Positions 24,699 through 31,488 of a stretch of 42,808 nt of DNA are shown here, piece by piece. The stretch covers positions 8,140,532 through 8,183,339 of the forward strand of contig NZ_CP030287.1 in NCBI RefSeq assembly GCF_003287935.1. Direction: 5' to 3'. The notes under the pieces are model-generated. The model saw only the letters and a program-made list of their open reading frames with translations. It was not told where the DNA came from and ran no database searches. Numbering within the stretch: the stretch's first letter is position 1; every line of letters starts with the position of its first letter. The DNA comes from Streptomyces sp. ICC1. GTDB lineage: Bacteria; Actinomycetota; Actinomycetes; Streptomycetales; Streptomycetaceae. A program made the translations under genes and the position numbers.

Positions 24699-24708
24699 AC
24701 GGGGTGGA

Positions 24709-24741
24709 TCGTCGGCAGCGTCAGATGTGTATAGGCGACAG
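24709..24741 (+). other. Embedded Illumina Nextera Read-1 adapter sequence
   Basis: These 33 bases match the Nextera Read-1 transposase adapter at 31 positions; the mosaic-end part reads agatgtgtataggcgacag here. Eight bases (ggggtgga) between 24701 and 24708 fit an i5 index by length. The adapter stands between an aldehyde dehydrogenase scrap and the last codon of an L,D-transpeptidase. It is not biological sequence. Confidence 0.93.
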
Positions 24742-25308
24742 CTTCAGCGCCGACCCCTGCTGCCAGTCCGCCCAGGACAGGTTCCACTCGCCGAAGCCGT
24801 TCCCGGCGGCCACCGTCTCCTTGCCGTCCGTCACCTCGAAGACGTCGCCGACCTGCACCAGGTCGTAGAACCACGCCGCGTCCGCCGCCTCTTCAGGCCG
24901 ATGCAGCCGTGGCTCTTGTTCGCCGAGCCGATGTGGCCCTCCGCCCACTCGGCCTGGTGCGCGTACGTGCCCGAGACCGTCAGAATGGTCCCCTCCTTGC
25001 CCATGAGGGGCATCTTCCCGCTCCAGGTCGGGGTGCTCGCCGGATCGCCCGCCGTGATCGGGACCGACTTCACCACCGCGCCGTCACGCTCCAGCGTCAG
25101 CGGGTGCCGGGCGATGTCCACCTTGGCCAACCGGCTTCCCGTCAGGTCCGGTCACGGTCACCGCCGTCAGGGTGCCGTGCTCCACCCGCGCCCCGACCGC
25201 CCCGTCCGGCTTGACGTCCCGCGCTCCGTCGGCCGGCAGGAGGCTCACCGCGACCGACAGCGCGAGCAGGGCGAGCAGCGGGACCGCAGGGGTGTGTGCC
25301 TTGCGCAT
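24742..25308 (-). pseudogene. Broken L,D-transpeptidase (YkuD domain) gene
   Basis: L,D-transpeptidases make 3-3 crosslinks in peptidoglycan outside the cell. A signal peptide (VPLLALLALSVAVSLLPADG) and the start of an Ig-like domain (GARVEHGTLTAVTVTGPDGK) are followed directly by the end of the catalytic domain. That part holds VDIARHPLTLERDGAVV and the active-site SHGCIGL. About 170 residues are missing at 25126-25137, with a frame change. A second gap is likely near 24982, and one base is lacking near 24890, after which the frame resumes as AAWFYDLVQVGDVFEV. The gene ends in adapter before its stop. Not functional as written. Confidence 0.8.
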
Positions 25309-25534
25309 GGGTGAGTGAACCTCCAGGGAGAGCCGGGGTCTTCAGCCCGGGATGCCCGGGAGGAGGCCGCCCCGATCGCCCGTGGTTTCAGCCGGGACGG
25401 AATTCGGGACGATCAAGGAGCAAAGTCATCCAACATGAAATTTATGGGCCATTCGGCTGGAACCCCTCATCGGCGCCTGACGTCCTGACCAGTGCGAGCT
25501 CACAAGGCGGACGTCGAATGGGGAGTTGAGACAC

Positions 25535-26365
25535 ATGGGGTTCATGGCGCGCACGCACATGCAGGGCATGCGGACACGGCTGGCCGTCGCCGGGGCGGCC
25601 GCGGCGGTGGCCGCGACGGTGTGGGGAGTGACGACGATCGTCGATCCGTCCCCCGACACGGGCCACGAGAACGCCTCCCGGCAGAGCGACGACCCCGCGC
25701 AGGGCGGCGGCGCCGACCCCCAGGCGCCCGGGAACCCGGGCCAGGTCCCGGACGGCATAGCCCACGCCTCGGAGGCCGGCGGGAACGCGGTCAACATCAC
25801 CATCGACGACGGGCCCGACCCCAAGTGGACGCCGAAGGTGCTGGAGGTCCTCGCGAAGTACGACGTGAAGGCGACCTTCTGCATGATCGGCCCGCAGGCC
25901 AAGGCCCACCCGGACCTGGTCAAGAAGGTCGTCGCGGCCGGCCACCGGCTCTGCGACCACACCATGGACCACGACACGACGATGGACAAGAAGCCCCTCG
26001 ACTACCAGCGCCGGCAGATCCTCGACGCGAAGAAGCTGATCGAGGACGCGGCGGGAGGCGGGGCCAAGGTGGAGTACTACCGGGCCCCCGGCGGTGCGTT
26101 CACGCCCGAGAGCAGGGCCCTGGCCGCTGCCGACGGCATGCGTCCGCTGGGCTGGAACATCGACAGCAAGGACTTCGAGAAGGCCGGGGCCGCGAAGATC
26201 GCCAACACGGTCAAGAGCGAGATCAAGAACGGTCCGACCGTCCTGTTCCACGACGGCGGCGGCAACCGCACCCAGACCGTCGAGGCCCTCGACCAAGTCC
26301 TGGCCTGGCTGAAGGAGCAGGGCCGGCCCACCGGCTTCCCGGTGGTCACCGGCCCCAGCGCCTGA
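25535..26365 (+). CDS. Secreted polysaccharide deacetylase (NodB homology, CE4)
   Basis: Metal-dependent deacetylase of N-acetylated glycans such as chitooligosaccharide or peptidoglycan. An N-terminal signal segment (TRLAVAGAAAAVAATVWGVT) precedes an acidic, Pro/Gly linker. All five CE4 motifs are visible: TIDDGPDP, HTMDHDT with both metal His, YYRAPGG, GWNIDSKDF and VLFHDGGGNRTQTVEAL. ATG 25535 has GGGGAG upstream; 276 residues. It appears intact although both neighbours are broken. The upstream gap 25309-25534 has no gene and only unremarkable promoter-like sequence. Confidence 0.92.
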   Translation: MGFMARTHMQGMRTRLAVAGAAAAVAATVWGVTTIVDPSPDTGHENASRQSDDPAQGGGADPQAPGNPGQVPDGIAHASEAGGNAVNITIDDGPDPKWTPKVLEVLAKYDVKATFCMIGPQAKAHPDLVKKVVAAGHRLCDHTMDHDTTMDKKPLDYQRRQILDAKKLIEDAAGGGAKVEYYRAPGGAFTPESRALAAADGMRPLGWNIDSKDFEKAGAAKIANTVKSEIKNGPTVLFHDGGGNRTQTVEALDQVLAWLKEQGRPTGFPVVTGPSA

Positions 26366-26375
26366 GCGTCGCCCT

Positions 26376-26460
26376 CGGCCCGGACTGCCTTCGGCCCGGA
26401 CCGCTCTCAGCCCGGACCGCCCTACCCTCGGGCCGCCCTGCCCCCGGACCGCCCTACCCC
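26376..26460. repeat. Imperfect GGCCCGGACCGC-like repeat
   Basis: Five or six imperfect copies of a 13-16 base unit (cggcccggaccgc, cagcccggaccgc, cccccggaccgcc) fill the gap between the deacetylase stop and the end of the convergent serine hydrolase frame. It could form hairpins that stop transcription from both sides. Confidence 0.55.
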
Positions 26461-27222
26461 CGGGCCGCCTTGAGGACCGCCGCCGTCAGCGGGCCGTTCT
26501 CCGCGGCGGCCCCGCCCGGGAAGGCGAAGCGGCGCCGCGTGTAGCCGTACGCGGTCCCCGTCACCGGGTCGGCGAAGCCCTGGGCGCCCGCCGCGCCCGA
26601 GTGCCCGAAGGCCTCCGGGCCCCGGCGGATCGCGGTGCAGGTCGAAGGCCACCGCCAGCAGCTCCGGAGCCGTTGCCGCGAGCTCCGCGCCCTCGGCCTC
26701 CTGCTCCGGCGTCGGAACCATGTCCAGGACCGGCCGCCAGCGCCCTTCCAGCTGACACGGCGGCAGTCCCAGGTACAGGTCCAGCCCGAACGGCGCGCGG
26801 ATCCGCTCCTCGGAGACCTCCTGGATCGAGCGCCCCGTCGCCCGGCGCGCGACCTCGCCGGTCAGCGCGCCGATCACGTAGGCGTGGTAGCCGTACGCCG
26901 TCCCGGGCTCCCAGTGCGGCCGCTGCCCGGCCGGCCGCGCCGCGAGCAGCGCGTCGTCCGCGAGCTCCTCGTAGTCGAAGCCCTCGGCGGTGTTGACCAG
27001 TCCGGACTGGTGCGCGACCAACTGCCGCACCGTCAGCCGCTCCTTGCCGCCCCCGGTGAACTCCGGCCGGTACGCCGACGCCTCCGGAGGGATCCGCTCG
27101 CCGGCCACGAAGGCCACGAAGGCCACGAAGGCCACGAAGGCCTCGAAGGCCACGAAGGCCTCGAGCTCCTCGCGCACCGGCTCCCAGCCCGCCGCCACCG
27201 TGCCGTCCACGTCCACCGCCAT
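26454..27222 (-). pseudogene. Rearranged serine hydrolase (class C beta-lactamase-like) gene
   Basis: These proteins are esterases or peptidases with an SxxK nucleophile. The start MAVDVDGTVAAGWEPVREEL has a GGGGGGA ribosome site. It breaks into a 9-bp tandem repeat and resumes at YRPEFTGGGKERLTVRQLVA. The segment that should carry SxxK, about 60-70 residues, is absent. The middle (GTAYGYHAYVIGALTGEVAR) is normal. After AVAFDLHR roughly 90 residues are missing and the frame shifts near 26625, then GPEAFGHSGAAGAQGFADPV completes the C-terminus. Not functional as written. Confidence 0.8.
27103..27165. repeat. Seven tandem 9-bp units GGCC(A/T)CGA(A/G)
   Basis: Units of ggccacgaa or ggcctcgaa run without interruption for 63 bases. 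On the - strand they encode AFVAFVAFVAF-type sequence at the point where the serine hydrolase loses its catalytic segment. The run could be real slippage or an assembly artefact. Confidence 0.9.
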
Positions 27223-27396
27223 CGTCGTCCCCCCGGTCCGGCCGGTGCTGCCGAACGGCTTCCGCGCACGCCAACACGCGGCCCGCGGGCAGGGGTTCCG
27301 GACGCGCGCGGGGTCGCGCCCGCGCACCGGTTCTCGTACGGGTGAAAGCGCGCCCGGCGTCGTTCCGGCCCGCCGCGGGACCCCGTTGGTCCGGGC

Positions 27397-28026
27397 ATGA
27401 AGCGCACCCGCACCGCCGCTCTCGCCCTCGCCGCCGCCGCGGCGGCCCTCGCCCCCGTCCTCTGCCAGGGAGCCGCCACCGCCGCGGACGGCACGGCGTT
27501 CCTCCAGGACCCGAGCGGAGGGGAGAAGGCGATGAAGTCGATGTGGACCAAGGACGACATGCACAAGGTGGAGGCGCAGTTCCGCTTCCAGCCCGGCATC
27601 CGGTACAAGACGGTGGACCGGCCCGGACCCAAGGGCGCGGAGGACTACCACCGCCAGGTCCCCGACCCGAAGACCCTGGCCTGGGAGCCGGGGTACGAGT
27701 TCGCGTGGTCGGTCGCGGACTCGCAGGGGGTGAAGAAGGTGCTGACCACCAAGGACGGCAAGCACCCGATCGTCGTGCACGCGGTGCTGCGGAGCGCGAA
27801 CCGCGCCAAGGCCGCCGAGGTGCACCAGGAGCTGGTCAACCGGCCGGCGACGGGCCGTACGAAGGTTCCGGGCGGCAAGCGCATCGCGTGTGACACCGGG
27901 AAGTACACGGTGGAGTGGTCGGTCACGCGCACCGGCTACGGCACCCTCACGGGGTCCCTGGCCTGGGACTCCAGCTGCCAGGAGTACCGCACGGCGTTCA
28001 GCCCGCAGAACCAGGGCGCCAGCTGA
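27397..28026 (+). CDS. Secreted protein of unknown function
   Basis: A 209-residue protein with a clear signal peptide (TAALALAAAAAALAPVLCQG, likely cut at AATAAD). The mature part is hydrophilic and contains FLQDPSGGEKAMKSMWTKDD and two cysteines (IACDTG, DSSCQEY) that may form a disulfide. I do not recognise the family. ATG 27397 lacks an obvious ribosome site. It diverges from the broken serine hydrolase across 174 bases with no clear operator. Confidence 0.7.
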   Translation: MKRTRTAALALAAAAAALAPVLCQGAATAADGTAFLQDPSGGEKAMKSMWTKDDMHKVEAQFRFQPGIRYKTVDRPGPKGAEDYHRQVPDPKTLAWEPGYEFAWSVADSQGVKKVLTTKDGKHPIVVHAVLRSANRAKAAEVHQELVNRPATGRTKVPGGKRIACDTGKYTVEWSVTRTGYGTLTGSLAWDSSCQEYRTAFSPQNQGAS

Positions 28027-28057
28027 TGCGGTGAGGGGAAGGGGTGGGCCTGCCGCC

Positions 28058-28080
28058 CCGCGCACCTTGTGGGTGCGCGG
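28058..28080 (+). terminator. Hairpin after the secreted-protein gene
   Basis: A 9-bp stem CCGCGCACC / GGTGCGCGG with a 5-base loop lies 32 bases after the stop. Further C/G pairing is possible outside with a one-base bulge. Confidence 0.65.
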
Positions 28081-28190
28081 CGGGGCGACGGGGCCGCGGC
28101 CTCGGATCGAAGCCGTACCAGCCATGATGCCGCGTGGGGTGGGGTGCGGCAGGGGGCGGAAGTCCCGTGTCGGCAGGGCCGTTCGGCGGA

Positions 28191-28263
28191 AGTTCCGGGC
28201 GCACGCGCCTTGAGTTCCGGGCCGCACGCACCTGGAGTTCCGGGCGCTGCGGGAGTTCCGGGC
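28191..28263. repeat. Four copies of AGTTCCGGGC
   Basis: Identical 10-mers begin at 28191, 28213, 28236 and 28254, each followed by G/C-rich variable bases, just beyond the stop of the - strand binding-protein gene. Spacing of 22, 23 and 18 is irregular, unlike a CRISPR array. The whole gap 28081-28272 holds no supported gene. Confidence 0.7.
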
Positions 28264-28272
28264 GCTGTGGGG

Positions 28273-29562
28273 TCAGCGCTTCTTGGCTTCGGTCGCCTTC
28301 GCGGCGATCTCCTCCAGCACGGCCTTCGGGTCGCCGCCGGGGTCCACGGCCCGCCCGATGTTGCGCTTGATGGTGTCGCTGACCGTCACCCAGGACGGGT
28401 CGTTGACCGGGTAGAGCTGGGCGCTGCGCAGGGCCGTCAGGAACTCGGCGTCGCTCTTGTCCATGCCGCCGCTGCCGGCCAGCGTGCGGGAGGCGGAGAC
28501 GGTGGACGGCAGCAGGTGGTAGCGGCCGGCGAAGTCCGCGAGGTTCTTGTCCTGGTAGACGAAGTCCAGGAACTTGCCGATCTCGGCGCGGTGGTCGTGC
28601 TGCTTGAACGCCACCATCCAGTCGGCCACGCCGACGGCCGGCGGGCTCTCGCCGGTGCCGATCGTGTCGTTGACGGGCATCGCGACGGTCCGGACCTCGA
28701 TGCCCTTGGCGCGCGCCTCGTGGGTGAGCGAGGGGTAGCCGTTGAGCATGCCGACCTCGCCCCGCGTGAAGGCGGCGAAGGCGTCGGCACGGTTGAGCTG
28801 GGACGGCGGGGTGGGGCCGAGCAGGCCGGGGCCGACCAGGTTCTCCTTGATCCACTTGAAGGTCTGGATGTTCTGGTCGGAGGCCAGGCTGTAGTTGCCG
28901 CTGCTGTCGGCGTAGCCGCCGCCGTTGCTGAGCTCCCAGATCATCGCCTCGGCGTGCGCCTCCTCGGGGCCCAGGGGCATGGCGTACGGGTACTTCACGC
29001 CCTTGTCCTTGAGTGCCTTGGCGGCGGCCTTGAGGTCCGCCCAGGTCTTGGGGGTCTCCTTGACGCCGGCCTGCTTGAACAGGGTCTCGTTGATGAAGAG
29101 CAGGCGGCTGCTCGCGACGAAGGGCAGGCCGTAGAGGGTGTTGCGGACGGAGCCGGCCTCGGCGAGGGGCTGCAGGAAGTTCGCCTCGGCGGTGACCGAG
29201 AGGAGTTCGTCCGCGGAATAGAGCTTGCCCTGCGCCGCGAAGTCCGAGTAAGAACCCATGAGGGCCATGTCCGGCGCGTTCCCGGCCTTCACCATGCGGG
29301 AGACTTCACGGTCGATGTCGGCCCACGGAAGCAGCTGGACCTGAACCTTGATGCCCGGGTTCGCGACGGTGAAATCCGCCGTCACCTTGTCCCAGAACTC
29401 CTTGGAACTGTTGGCCGAACCGTCGCCGTATTCGGCGGCGACGAGGCGGAGCGTGCCGCCGTCACCTGCGTCGCTTCCGTCCGAGCCGCCGCATCCGGCC
29501 AGCGTTGTCAGCAGACCGAGCACGACCGTGGTGGCGGCCGTGCCGAAGATTCTTCGTCGCAC
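28273..29562 (-). CDS. Extracellular solute-binding lipoprotein of a sugar ABC transporter
   Basis: Family 1 substrate-binding protein tethered outside the cell. The signal peptide ends in lipobox LAGC (about residues 21-24). The mature protein has the usual two-lobe signatures: VANPGIKVQVQLLPWADIDR, PDMALMGSYSDFAAQGKLY, YGLPFVASSRLLFINETLFK and FTRGEVGMLNGYPSL. It has 429 residues from GTG 29562 with AGGGGAA upstream. No permease or ATPase gene lies nearby in the window, so it is an orphan here. The ligand, probably a saccharide, cannot be deduced. Confidence 0.93.
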   Translation of the reverse strand: MRRRIFGTAATTVVLGLLTTLAGCGGSDGSDAGDGGTLRLVAAEYGDGSANSSKEFWDKVTADFTVANPGIKVQVQLLPWADIDREVSRMVKAGNAPDMALMGSYSDFAAQGKLYSADELLSVTAEANFLQPLAEAGSVRNTLYGLPFVASSRLLFINETLFKQAGVKETPKTWADLKAAAKALKDKGVKYPYAMPLGPEEAHAEAMIWELSNGGGYADSSGNYSLASDQNIQTFKWIKENLVGPGLLGPTPPSQLNRADAFAAFTRGEVGMLNGYPSLTHEARAKGIEVRTVAMPVNDTIGTGESPPAVGVADWMVAFKQHDHRAEIGKFLDFVYQDKNLADFAGRYHLLPSTVSASRTLAGSGGMDKSDAEFLTALRSAQLYPVNDPSWVTVSDTIKRNIGRAVDPGGDPKAVLEEIAAKATEAKKR

Positions 29563-29690
29563 GGGTGTATTCCCCTGATTTTCTTTTGCGTCGCGTTATT
29601 ACTTATGGGTTGCTCCGGGCTGTGCTGTCCCTCCATGGCCCGTTGGCCGGAATTCTCTCCTGTGGGAGGCCGTCTTGTTCCATTGGGTCG

Positions 29691-29716
29691 GCACTTGTGG
29701 TCAATGCTCCAAGTGC
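29691..29716. promoter_or_regulatory. Inverted repeat in the promoter region of the binding-protein gene
   Basis: GCACTTG and CAAGTGC form 7-bp arms 12 bases apart, about 130 bases upstream of the lipoprotein start. The whole gap 29563-29837 is distinctly AT-richer than its surroundings, as regulated promoters in Streptomyces often are. No gene is supported in it. The regulator is unknown. Confidence 0.35.
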
Positions 29717-29837
29717 GGCATTTCAGAATGGTGTTTTCCGATATGTGATCAACAATTCGGACGCGCGTAGACATGGCGAAACGCCCGTTTCCGGCCACGG
29801 AACGGGTTGGGGGAGGGGGACCGGCCGCGCGGCGGCG

Positions 29838-30455
29838 TCAGTCGGAGAAGTCGCCCGCGTAGGGGTCGGGCTCGCCCGTTTCGGGGTTGCGGCCCTCCTG
29901 CCAGCGCCGCTGGGCCTTGCGCCAGTGCACGAAGCTGAGGTGGCCGCCGTCCCAGAAGGTGATGCTGACCGGGCTCATGTCGAACTCGTCGGAGCACAGG
30001 CGGTACAGGAACTCGCCCATGCCGTACGGGTACACCGCGAAGGAGTCGGCGGTGTGGCGCCCGACCACCAGGACGGGCCAGCGGTCCGGGTCGGCATCGG
30101 TCGTCAGCCAGCACAGGATGTCGGAGCCGCCCGTGACGCCCCAGGCGACGATCGACTCGGGGTCCACGTCGAAGGCGGCCCGGCCGCCCTCGGACTCCCA
30201 GACCTGGCGGGCGTTGGCGGTCTCCTCCGCCATCTGCGCCGGGTCCCACTGGAGCCCCGGCTTGGGCAGCGGCAGCAGCACGCTCGCCTCGCCGTTGATC
30301 GAGCCCGCGCCGAAGCGGCCCATGAAGGCGATGAAGTCGGCGGGGAAACGGCTGCCCCAGACGGCCTCGGCCGCCTGCCAGTCGATGTCCTCGTCCGTGC
30401 CGTGAGTCGCCGGCATGATCTGCTCCAGCGCCTTGATGTGCGCGTTCTCCGTCAT
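29838..30455 (-). CDS. SMI1/KNR4 (SUKH) family protein
   Basis: A 205-residue cytoplasmic protein. The SUKH fold signature is visible as WQAAEAVWGSRFPADFIAFM near residue 27, followed by FGAGSINGEASVLLP and a later hydrophobic core (DILCWLTTDADPDRWPVLVV). Many family members are immunity proteins that neutralise a neighbouring toxin; others are housekeeping. No toxin gene is recognisable beside it. ATG 30455 has GGGGAG directly upstream. Function here is undetermined. Confidence 0.82.
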   Translation of the reverse strand: MTENAHIKALEQIMPATHGTDEDIDWQAAEAVWGSRFPADFIAFMGRFGAGSINGEASVLLPLPKPGLQWDPAQMAEETANARQVWESEGGRAAFDVDPESIVAWGVTGGSDILCWLTTDADPDRWPVLVVGRHTADSFAVYPYGMGEFLYRLCSDEFDMSPVSITFWDGGHLSFVHWRKAQRRWQEGRNPETGEPDPYAGDFSD

Positions 30456-30514
30456 GCCGCTCCCCTGCCACCCCAGCTCAACCGCCCCAACCTACCGCCG
30501 GTCAGGGGCAGCGC

Positions 30515-31027
30515 CTAGCGTCGGTCGAGACGGAGCCGCAGCACGGACCCCACGCGCAGCCCCCAGGCGGCCATGGCGCCGGCCTCGGCCTCCAGGACGT
30601 GGCGGGCGCGCAGCCGGGGGAGTCCGAGGCGTCCGGGGGGCATGGTGGTCAGCGCGACGACCCTGAGCCGGCGGTCCAGGTAGGCCACGTCGATGGCGAA
30701 GCGCATCCGGAAGGTGTGCACGCTCGCGGCCGGGGTGAGGAGCATCGCCCCCTCGATCCCGTCCAAAGAGTAGGTCGGCGGCAGGGGCGGAGGTGTAGAA
30801 GAGGCAGCACCGGGAGTGCCGGGAGAGGCAGGAGTGCCGGGTGAGGCGGGAGTGCCCGGCCCCGCGGGCCCCGCGGGCCCCGCGGGCCCCGCGGGCCCCG
30901 CGGGTGTGCCGGGCGCGGCCGGAGCGGCGAACGCGGCGGGCGGACCCACGGCCACCGAGCCGCCCAGCAGCGTCCCGATGACGGCGACGGCCGCGGCCGT
31001 CGCCCGCTTGCTGCCCCTGAGCCGCAC
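30515..31027 (-). CDS. Secreted collagen-like N-terminus fused to a partial DUF192 domain
   Basis: GTG 31027 has AGGAGG upstream. A signal peptide (AAAVAVIGTLLGGSVAVGPP) is followed by a Gly-Pro-Ala repeat (GPAGPAGPAGPAGPG and GTPASPGTPASP). Then comes DUF192 from IEGAMLLTPAASVHTFRMRF to HVLEAEAGAMAAWGL. Normal DUF192 proteins carry about 30 more residues, including an ARGLLGR-like segment, before IEGA. Here that part is replaced by SSTPPPLPPTYS, encoded by adapter-like bases 30774-30807. The chain may be a false fusion of two genes. 170 residues. Confidence 0.55.
   Translation of the reverse strand: MRLRGSKRATAAAVAVIGTLLGGSVAVGPPAAFAAPAAPGTPAGPAGPAGPAGPAGPGTPASPGTPASPGTPGAASSTPPPLPPTYSLDGIEGAMLLTPAASVHTFRMRFAIDVAYLDRRLRVVALTTMPPGRLGLPRLRARHVLEAEAGAMAAWGLRVGSVLRLRLDRR
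30774..30807 (-). other. Degenerate Nextera-like adapter sequence
   Basis: Read from the right, the first 29 bases agree with the Nextera Read-1 adapter at 23 positions without gaps; then a 3-base insertion, then GTCGGC-type sequence resumes. One - strand frame reads CLFYTSAPAAD, close to CLLYTSDAAD, the translation commonly left by this adapter. Chance similarity is possible because the match is imperfect. Confidence 0.5.
30813..30904. repeat. 18-bp and 9-bp tandem repeats encoding the Gly-Pro tract
   Basis: Two and a half copies of an 18-bp unit (ggagtgccgggagaggca-like) at 30813-30860 run into five exact copies of ccccgcggg at 30860-30904. On the - strand they encode the GTPASP and GPA repeats of the DUF192 fusion. 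Confidence 0.9.
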
Positions 31028-31227
31028 GGAGCCTCCTCGTCCCGAGTCGTCCCCCGCTCGTACGAATGGGCCCGACCCCACCATCCGTACGGCCGGGTGT
31101 CAACGCCCGCGGGCGGTCTGACCGGGATCGGCCAGGAATGCGATGCGTCCGACTGGGTATGGCTGCGGTGTTCTCCGGCGGTGTTCCATGTTCCTGACCG
31201 ATCCTCACGCACAAAGGAGTGCCTGCC

Positions 31228-31476
31228 GTGAACACCGAGACCCCCGGGACCGCCATACCCACCCCCGCTCCGGCCACTGCCGCAGCCCCGACACAGCGGC
31301 CGCCGCTGGCCCACCTGCCCGCGCAGGCCGGGCCCTACGAAGCGCCCCTGACCAGCGAGCCCCCGCTCGCCGATGCCGCGCACGCCCCGCTGACCAGCGA
31401 GCCCCCGCTCATCTGCGAGGCCCCGTTGACCAGCGAGCCGACCACTTCCGCCGCGGCCGCCGCCGCGGGTGACTAG
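31228..31476 (+). CDS. Small repeat peptide upstream of malQ (precursor-like)
   Basis: An 82-residue ORF with a very strong ribosome site (AAAGGAG, 31214-31220) eight bases before GTG 31228. It has no signal peptide or membrane helix. The first half is Thr/Pro/Ala-rich. The second half carries APLTSEPPL twice (31342-31368 and 31384-31410) and APLTSEPT once (31420-31443), separated by ADAAH and ICE, then ends TSAAAAAAGD. It stops 12 bases before malQ, so the two may be co-transcribed. I do not recognise the family. A modified-peptide precursor or simply a disordered small protein are both possible. Confidence 0.6.
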   Translation: MNTETPGTAIPTPAPATAAAPTQRPPLAHLPAQAGPYEAPLTSEPPLADAAHAPLTSEPPLICEAPLTSEPTTSAAAAAAGD

Positions 31477-31488
31477 ACAAGGAATCCG

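Noticed and set aside
24701..24708. Eight bases before the adapter as a certain i5 index, with P5 sequence before it
   Set aside because: The length fits, but the upstream resemblance to P5 is weak and overlaps plausible aldehyde dehydrogenase codons, so I mention it only as a hint.
26422..28227. 601-codon frame on - joining the serine hydrolase to sequence over the secreted-protein gene
   Set aside because: Only the part after ATG 27222 resembles a protein family; the upstream part is antisense to the 27397-28026 gene.
28191..28263. Possible CRISPR array from spaced AGTTCCGGGC units
   Set aside because: Repeats are only 10 bases, spacers are 8-13 bases and unequal, and no cas gene is present.
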